From Bacteroidales bacterium (lineage in GTDB: Bacteria > Bacteroidota > Bacteroidia > Bacteroidales > UBA932), in the NCBI GenBank assembly GCA_012515395.1, contig JAAYYL010000173.1, positions 1 to 37,151 on the forward strand: DNA of 37,151 nt, written 5' to 3'. The notes under the pieces are model-generated. The model worked only from the letters and a program-made list of their open reading frames with translations, was not told where the DNA came from and made no database searches. Of this stretch, positions 32,195 through 37,151 are shown one piece after another (the first letter of the stretch is position 1; each line of letters begins with the position of its first letter). Both the position numbers and the translations under genes were made by a program.

Positions 32195-32202
32195 TATATT
32201 TG
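32195..32202 (+). promoter_or_regulatory. -7 promoter box for kdgK-eda
   Basis: TATATTTG, a perfect TAnnTTTG match, ends 22 bases before the kdgK ATG at 32225. It overlaps an upstream in-frame start at 32192 and so supports the later ATG. Confidence 0.6.
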
Positions 32203-32224
32203 CACTGATATACAACACAAAAAC

Positions 32225-33259
32225 ATGGGAAAAGTTGTCACATTTGGAGAAATCATGTTGCGACTTGCCGTCCCGGGCCATTTGCGGCTGGGACAATCCG
32301 GGGAATTTTCCGCAACGTTCGGAGGTGGCGAAGCCAACGTCGCCGTATCCCTGGCCAATTTCGGAATACCTGCTTCTTTTATTACCCGGCTGCCCGACAA
32401 CGATCTGGCACTTTGGTGTCTGAAAGATTTAAAATCACACGGAGTCGATACCTGCGCCATCATTCGAGGCGGAAATCGCATGGGTCTGTATTATCTGGAA
32501 ACCGGAGCAGTTGCCAGGGCTTCCAAAGTAATCTACGACAGAGCCCATTCATCTTTTTCTGAAATACTTCCCCAAATGATATGCTGGGAAGAGGCTCTTA
32601 AGGACGCCACGTGGTTTCACTGGACGGGAATAACTCCGGCCGTCAGCCGGAATGCCGCCCAAACATGTCTGGAGGCTGTAAAAACGGCAAACAGGATGGG
32701 CATCACTGTTTCCTGTGACCTGAATTACAGAAAAAACCTTTGGAAATACGGGGTGCCTGCCTCCGAAATCATGCCCGAATTGGTATCGGGATGCGATATC
32801 ATTATTGGAAACGAAGAAGATGCCGAGAAGGTTTTTGGAATCAAACCGCAAGGGTTCAAAGCCAGCGAAGGAAAAACTGATGCAGCCGCTTTTCACCCGG
32901 TTTGTGAATCACTTATGAAAAAATTTCCGCGTGCAAAGAAAGTGGCCATAACCTTAAGAGGGTCACTGAGTGCCAGTCACAACACCTGGTCAGCGATCCT
33001 TTGGGACGGAAAAAAAATGCATACGGCCCCTTTTTACGATATTACACATATTGTAGACCGGGTAGGTTCAGGCGATTCCTTTGCCGCAGGATTGATTTAC
33101 GGATTAATCACATACCCGGGTAATGACAGCCGGGCATTGGATTTTGCAACGGCCGCGTCTTGCCTTAAACATACCGTATACGGAGATTTTAACAGGGTAA
33201 ATGTTCAGGAAGTAGAAACGTTAATGGCCGGAGATGCATCCGGCAGGGTAAACAGATAA
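32225..33259 (+). CDS. kdgK: 2-keto-3-deoxygluconate kinase (PfkB family)
   Basis: KdgK phosphorylates 2-keto-3-deoxygluconate to KDPG in hexuronate breakdown. The 344-residue PfkB-type sugar kinase has the N-terminal 'GEIMLRL' and 'FGGGEANVAVSLANFG' substrate-binding signature. The C-terminal ATP and anion-hole motif is 'DRVGSGDSFAAGL' with catalytic Asp284. The start at 32225 (MGKVVTFGE) follows the promoter box and removes a non-conserved 11-residue extension. The assignment to KDG rather than another sugar rests on family resemblance and on eda ten bases downstream, with uxaC and exuT converging from the other side. Confidence 0.9.
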   Translation: MGKVVTFGEIMLRLAVPGHLRLGQSGEFSATFGGGEANVAVSLANFGIPASFITRLPDNDLALWCLKDLKSHGVDTCAIIRGGNRMGLYYLETGAVARASKVIYDRAHSSFSEILPQMICWEEALKDATWFHWTGITPAVSRNAAQTCLEAVKTANRMGITVSCDLNYRKNLWKYGVPASEIMPELVSGCDIIIGNEEDAEKVFGIKPQGFKASEGKTDAAAFHPVCESLMKKFPRAKKVAITLRGSLSASHNTWSAILWDGKKMHTAPFYDITHIVDRVGSGDSFAAGLIYGLITYPGNDSRALDFATAASCLKHTVYGDFNRVNVQEVETLMAGDASGRVNR

Positions 33260-33269
33260 TATCATTGTT

Positions 33270-33947
33270 ATGGCAAGGTTTTCAAAATGGGATGTTACGG
33301 ATGCCATCAGAGAAACAGGCTTGGTTCCTGTTTTCTACCATCCGCAGAAAGAAACGGCAGAAAATGCAGTCAAGGCCTGCTACCGGGCAGGTGTACGCAT
33401 TTTTGAATTTACAAACCGGGGAGACTTTGCCCACGAGGTATTTGAGCATCTGGAACGGTTTATGGAACAGGAATGTCCCGGAATGATCCTGGGAGCAGGG
33501 TCCGTAACCGATCCGGCTACGGCAGCTCTTTTTGTTCAAATGGGAGCAGCTTTTATTGTAGGCCCGAATTTTAATCCCGAAGTTGCCCGGTTGTGTAACC
33601 GCCGGCTGATCCCCTACATCCCGGGATGTGCCACGGCGACCGAAGTCGGAAATGCCCAGGAAGCCGGGTGCGAAATATGTAAGATCTTTCCTGCCTCCGA
33701 GATCGGGGGACCGTCATTCATTAAAAGTCTGAAAGCACCCATGCCACGCAGTTTGTTCCTGGTTACCGGAGGTGTGGAACCCCGGGAAGAAAATCTAAGG
33801 GAATGGTTCAAGGCCGGAGCCACCTGTGTTGGGATGGGCTCGGCACTCTTTACAAAAGAACTTCTGATTGCCAACGACTGGTCCGGTATTACACGTTTGT
33901 GTAAGATATCCCTGGAGGCCATAGCCGGGATCAGATCTACAATATGA
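33270..33947 (+). CDS. eda: KDPG / 4-hydroxy-2-oxoglutarate aldolase
   Basis: This class I aldolase splits KDPG into pyruvate and glyceraldehyde 3-phosphate. The 225-residue protein has the catalytic base in 'RIFEFTNRG' (Glu46), the phosphate-binding 'LGAGSVTDP', and the Schiff-base lysine Lys138 in 'ICKIFPASEIGGP'. Length is slightly above the E. coli enzyme. It is ten bases downstream of kdgK, so the two last steps of the pathway are co-transcribed. Its stop overlaps the end of exuT by 11 bases. Confidence 0.94.
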   Translation: MARFSKWDVTDAIRETGLVPVFYHPQKETAENAVKACYRAGVRIFEFTNRGDFAHEVFEHLERFMEQECPGMILGAGSVTDPATAALFVQMGAAFIVGPNFNPEVARLCNRRLIPYIPGCATATEVGNAQEAGCEICKIFPASEIGGPSFIKSLKAPMPRSLFLVTGGVEPREENLREWFKAGATCVGMGSALFTKELLIANDWSGITRLCKISLEAIAGIRSTI

Positions 33948-35376
33948 TCTTTCTGTAACGGGGAACGAGCGTTTTCATGATCACCCATCCTCCCAGGTAA
34001 GCCACCGAGCAGATACAGAACACAATAAAATACCCGGCTGCCTCCCCCTGGAATCCCATAAAGGTCATCTGCGTATTGGCGGCATGATCAAATAAAACAC
34101 CCGAAAAACGATTGATCACATAAGAAGATATCATCCCGGCCGTAGTTCCTATACCCGTTATGGTGGCTATGGTACTTTTCGGGAACATATCTCCTATGGT
34201 TGAATACAGGTTGGCTGACCAGGCCTGATGCGCCGCTCCGGCAATGCCAATGATAATTACAGGAATCCAGTAGGATACACTGCCCAGCGGTTGCGCAAAC
34301 ATGGTCAGTAAAGGAAAAAAGGCAAAAATCAGCATGGCCCGCATTCTTCCGGCATAAGGATCCATCTTCTTTTTATCTACAAAATATGTAGGCAGCCAGC
34401 CTCCTATGATCGCAAGCAGGGTTATGGCATAAAGCACGAAGATCAGCAATTGGGCGGTGGGATTGTTTGAAGGCAGATCGTACACCGAACTCAGGTAGGC
34501 CGGTGTCCAGAAAAGAAAGAACCACCAGACCCCGTCGGTCATGAACTTGCCCAGGGCAAAAGCCCAGGTTTGCCTGAAGGTCAGACATTTCCAGAAAGAT
34601 ATCCTGGTTTGTGAAACCGGGAGTTTATCGTCTGCAGATACGTCTTCTCCGTCTTGCTGAATATACATAAGTTCAGCCCGGTTTACTTTGGGGTGAACCT
34701 CGGGTTTTTTATATATGAAGATCCAGAAACCCATCCAGATAAAGCCTAAAGCCCCAATGATCAAAAAAGCCGCTTCCCATCCCCAGCGGGTAGCGATCAG
34801 GGGAACGGTAACGGGAGCGACCAAGGCCCCTACCGTAGCGCCCGCATTGAAAATACTGGTGGCAAAGCCCCTGTCTTTTTTAGGAAAATATTCAGCCGTT
34901 GCTTTCACTGCCGCCGGGAAATTTCCCGCTTCCCCCAGGGCCAGAATGCTTCGGGCAAAAATGAAAAGTGACACACTTACTGTCGTTATCCTGGCCACCA
35001 TATCCACACCCTGTGCCATGCGTAATGCGCCGGCACTGTCCAACCCCACGACGGCTTCCGTGATAACACCGCACAAAGCATGCAGGCAGGCACCCACGGA
35101 CCATATCCCTATAGCCCACAAATACCCCTTTTTTGTGTCTATGCGATCTATGATCCTTCCTGCAAACAAAACGCCTATAGCATACATGATAGAAAAGATA
35201 CCCGTGATCTTTCCGTAATGCACATTGGTCCAGTGAAATTCAGGGGCAATAAAATCCATCCAGGTAAGGGACAACACCTGGCGATCCATATAATTGACGG
35301 TAGTGGCAAAAAACAACATCATACAAACGGTCCACCTGTATCTTGTCGCTTTTTCTCCTGCAGGTTTTATATTCAT
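33937..35376 (-). CDS. exuT: Hexuronate MFS transporter (ExuT-like)
   Basis: The 479-residue major facilitator belongs to the anion:cation symporter group that takes up glucuronate and galacturonate. The start is hydrophilic, followed by the first helix with 'NYMDRQVLS', a family-typical motif. 'GRIIDRIDTKKGY' between helices 2 and 3 and 'ALGEAGNFPAAVKATAEYFPKKDRG' are also strongly ExuT-like. About twelve hydrophobic segments are present. I place the start at ATG 35376; a TTG three codons upstream is less likely and would overlap the uxaC stop. It follows uxaC by five bases, so transport and isomerisation are co-expressed. Confidence 0.92.
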   Translation of the reverse strand: MNIKPAGEKATRYRWTVCMMLFFATTVNYMDRQVLSLTWMDFIAPEFHWTNVHYGKITGIFSIMYAIGVLFAGRIIDRIDTKKGYLWAIGIWSVGACLHALCGVITEAVVGLDSAGALRMAQGVDMVARITTVSVSLFIFARSILALGEAGNFPAAVKATAEYFPKKDRGFATSIFNAGATVGALVAPVTVPLIATRWGWEAAFLIIGALGFIWMGFWIFIYKKPEVHPKVNRAELMYIQQDGEDVSADDKLPVSQTRISFWKCLTFRQTWAFALGKFMTDGVWWFFLFWTPAYLSSVYDLPSNNPTAQLLIFVLYAITLLAIIGGWLPTYFVDKKKMDPYAGRMRAMLIFAFFPLLTMFAQPLGSVSYWIPVIIIGIAGAAHQAWSANLYSTIGDMFPKSTIATITGIGTTAGMISSYVINRFSGVLFDHAANTQMTFMGFQGEAAGYFIVFCICSVAYLGGWVIMKTLVPRYRKIIL

Positions 35377-35381
35377 GGGAT

Positions 35382-36791
35382 TCAAAATTTAAAATATTCC
35401 AAAGCATTTCGGTAGCATACGGCCTGAACAATCTGTTTGCCAATGAATTCCGTTTCCGAGACAGGAAGCAGGCCCTGTTCAATATCATTACCCAGTATGT
35501 TGCACAATGTTCTGCGAAAATAATCATGCCTGGCATAACTCAGAAAACTCCGGGAATCGGTCAACATCCCTACAAACCGGCTCAGCAATCCCAGAAGGGA
35601 CAATGTATTGAGTTGCTTCTCCATGCCGTCTTTCTGATCCAGGAACCACCAGGCTGCCCCAAACTGGATTTTTCCGGGGATACGGCCGTCCTGGAAATTC
35701 CCGGCCATCGTGGCCACCATTTCATTATCCCCCGGGTTTAAGTTATAAATGATTGTTTTTGCCAATTTGTCACGGCTGTCCAAACCGTCCAGAAAACGTG
35801 ACATATTTCGTGCTACCGTAAAATCGCCAATGGAATCATACCCGGTATCGGGACCGATCCTCCGGAACATACGGGTATTGTTGTTGCGCAGGGCCCCGTA
35901 ATGAAACTGCTGCGTCCAGCCCGTTTCCCAATCCATGATTCCGAACTCGGTGAGCATGGCCGTTTTGAACATGCGAATCTCTTGCACGCCCGGTTCTTTG
36001 CCGCTCATCACTTTCCGGAACACCGTTTCCACCCCGGCAGGGGTGTACTCCTCGGCAAAAAATTCCTCGATCCCGTGATCGGACAAGCGGCATCCGTGCT
36101 CCCCGAAATAAGCGTGACGCACCCGCAAGGCTTCTATGAGCGTGTCAAAAGAACGGATATCAACCCCCGATACTTCGGCCAGCTTTTCCACGTATTTTTT
36201 GTATGCCGCGGGGTCCTCAACAGCCATGGCTTTGTCCGGACGCCATGCGGGAAGGACTTTCACCGCAAATCCGTCAGCAGCTATCTTTCGGTGGTGTTCC
36301 AGGGAATCTGCGGGATCGTCCGTCGTGCACAAGGTTTCCACTCCGAATTTTTTGATCAGCCCCCTGGCACTGAAATCCTTTTCTGCCAAACGTTCATTGC
36401 ATTGCAGGTATATGCGTTCGGCTGATTCTGAATTCAATAGTTCCTTGATTCCGAATGCCGATTTCAATTCCATGTGGGTCCAGTGATACAGCGGATTACG
36501 CATGGTATAAGGAACCGTCTCCGCCCATTTTTCAAATTTTTCCCAATCGGTTGTCTCTGTACCTGTTATAAAACGTTCGTCTATGCCGTTGGCCCGCATG
36601 GCCCTCCATTTGTAATGATCTCCGTTGAGCCAGACACGGGTCATGTTTTCAAATTGACGATCCAGGGCAATCTCGGCGGGATCCAGGTGACAATGGAAAT
36701 CAATTATGGGCAGTTCACGGGCATAATCGTGATAAAGCCGCCGGGCTGTCTTTGTCTGTAAAAGAAAATTTTCGTCGTTAAACTGTTCCAT
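35382..36791 (-). CDS. uxaC: Glucuronate/uronate isomerase
   Basis: UxaC interconverts glucuronate and fructuronate, or galacturonate and tagaturonate, as the first step after uptake. The 469-residue amidohydrolase-fold protein has the N-terminal 'IIDFHCHLDPAEIA' metal-type motif and the family-typical 'TRVWLNGDHYKWRAMRANG' segment. Further on it has 'TTDDPADSLEHH' and near the C-terminus 'ARHDYFRRTLCNILG'. Length is normal. The ATG at 36791 lies 13 bases downstream of the DUF2752 stop codon, so transcription may come from further right, outside the window. exuT follows by five bases. Confidence 0.96.
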   Translation of the reverse strand: MEQFNDENFLLQTKTARRLYHDYARELPIIDFHCHLDPAEIALDRQFENMTRVWLNGDHYKWRAMRANGIDERFITGTETTDWEKFEKWAETVPYTMRNPLYHWTHMELKSAFGIKELLNSESAERIYLQCNERLAEKDFSARGLIKKFGVETLCTTDDPADSLEHHRKIAADGFAVKVLPAWRPDKAMAVEDPAAYKKYVEKLAEVSGVDIRSFDTLIEALRVRHAYFGEHGCRLSDHGIEEFFAEEYTPAGVETVFRKVMSGKEPGVQEIRMFKTAMLTEFGIMDWETGWTQQFHYGALRNNNTRMFRRIGPDTGYDSIGDFTVARNMSRFLDGLDSRDKLAKTIIYNLNPGDNEMVATMAGNFQDGRIPGKIQFGAAWWFLDQKDGMEKQLNTLSLLGLLSRFVGMLTDSRSFLSYARHDYFRRTLCNILGNDIEQGLLPVSETEFIGKQIVQAVCYRNALEYFKF

Positions 36792-36804
36792 GACCGTTCA
36801 ATAA

Positions 36805-37151
36805 TTAAAACCATATGGATTCATGCAGTATCTCCCGAAAACTGTTTGCGGAAACAAAAAGTATGATCCTGACCAGGTGGTAGCCTCCCATCAGAACAGC
36901 CGCCCCGTATGCCAGTTTCATGTTATAAAGCCACCTTATCTGAAAGTTACGACCGCGTATGAGTTCAGCAATCATTACAAATAAAGCGGAGGTGAAAAAC
37001 AACACAAGCAACGGCCCGAACAAATGGTACCTGAAACTTTCCGCAAGATCCCCCCTGTAAAGACTGACCATGGATTTCACCATGCCGCAACCCGGACAAG
37101 GCAGTCCTGTCAGCATTTTGAACGGACAAAACGACTGGCTTTCCTGCAAAT
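36805..37151 (-). CDS. DUF2752 membrane protein, N-terminus beyond the window edge
   Basis: The visible 115 codons match the DUF2752 family. The hallmark 'CPFKMLTGLPCPGCGMVKS' is followed by 'SLYRGDLAESFRYH' and two further hydrophobic segments (about residues 43-63 and 80-102 of the visible part). These are small membrane proteins of unknown function with a conserved cysteine motif. The reading frame stays open to the right edge and no ATG precedes the motif, so the start is probably outside. The gene ends 13 bases before uxaC on the same strand. No functional link to hexuronate use is known to me. Confidence 0.8.
   Translation of the reverse strand, partial: LQESQSFCPFKMLTGLPCPGCGMVKSMVSLYRGDLAESFRYHLFGPLLVLFFTSALFVMIAELIRGRNFQIRWLYNMKLAYGAAVLMGGYHLVRIILFVSANSFREILHESIWF

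Noticed and set aside
1-37151. CRISPR arrays, insertion sequences, prophage or integrative element borders
   Set aside because: No regularly spaced repeats, transposase or integrase frames, tRNA-flanked attachment sites or shift in gene style were seen; the region looks like stable core chromosome.

Overview
The window looks like a chromosomal core region from a member of the Bacteroidota, most probably order Bacteroidales. Three observations support this. Promoters match the Bacteroidetes -7 element TAnnTTTG, and Shine-Dalgarno motifs are largely absent. The tmRNA tag ends in YALAA. Protein types include a LytS/LytTR pair, a Bacteroidetes-type Rne/Rng, the HU / tiny basic protein / rng cluster, lipoproteins and a 7TM-HD (PgpH-like) protein. 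Genes are densely packed. There is no transposase, phage gene, CRISPR array, rRNA or recognisable tRNA. No gene-free stretch reaches 300 bases; the longest is 28212-28467.

Layout. 1-3500: a yccF fragment diverges from recG, followed by a small lipoprotein gene coupled to yicC (minus). 3537-7425: glnS (plus) converges on a minus-strand operon of HU, a 29-residue basic protein and rng. 7426-15311 and on to 17046: a plus-strand run of mutY, a POTRA/beta-barrel outer membrane protein, lon, ung, coaD, a tandem-thioredoxin protein and a divergent UbiD-family protein. lnt (minus) overlaps the end of that run. 18649-25479: a LysE-type exporter, the tmRNA gene ssrA, a repeat-built lipoprotein, an AddB-like nuclease and a PgpH-like c-di-AMP phosphodiesterase, all plus. 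25471-28211: a minus-strand operon of histidine kinase, LytTR regulator and menA. 28468-32170: an M16 peptidase lipoprotein (minus) diverges from a YugP-type zinc peptidase (plus). 32225-36791: hexuronate catabolism, with kdgK-eda (plus) converging on uxaC-exuT (minus). A DUF2752 gene runs off the right edge.

How the genes work together. Most are housekeeping: DNA repair (recG, mutY, ung, addB), RNA handling and translation (rng, yicC, glnS, ssrA, the small ribosomal-type protein), proteolysis (lon, M16, YugP), envelope biogenesis (lnt, POTRA/barrel protein, lipoproteins) and cofactors (coaD, menA, perhaps ubiD). The sugar-acid genes cover uptake of hexuronate, its isomerisation, and the last two steps (KDG to KDPG to pyruvate plus glyceraldehyde 3-phosphate). 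The middle oxidoreductase and dehydratase are not here.

The most interesting non-coding signal is at about 28250-28390 on the minus strand. It has a well-formed promoter, roughly 100 transcribed bases, an A/T hairpin and a textbook intrinsic terminator, just upstream of the histidine kinase gene. It is either a small RNA or an attenuated leader. Also notable: several genes have the -7 box only 4-6 bases before the start codon, implying leaderless or nearly leaderless mRNAs; a hairpin lies immediately before rng; and four of five convergent gene pairs overlap at their stop codons.
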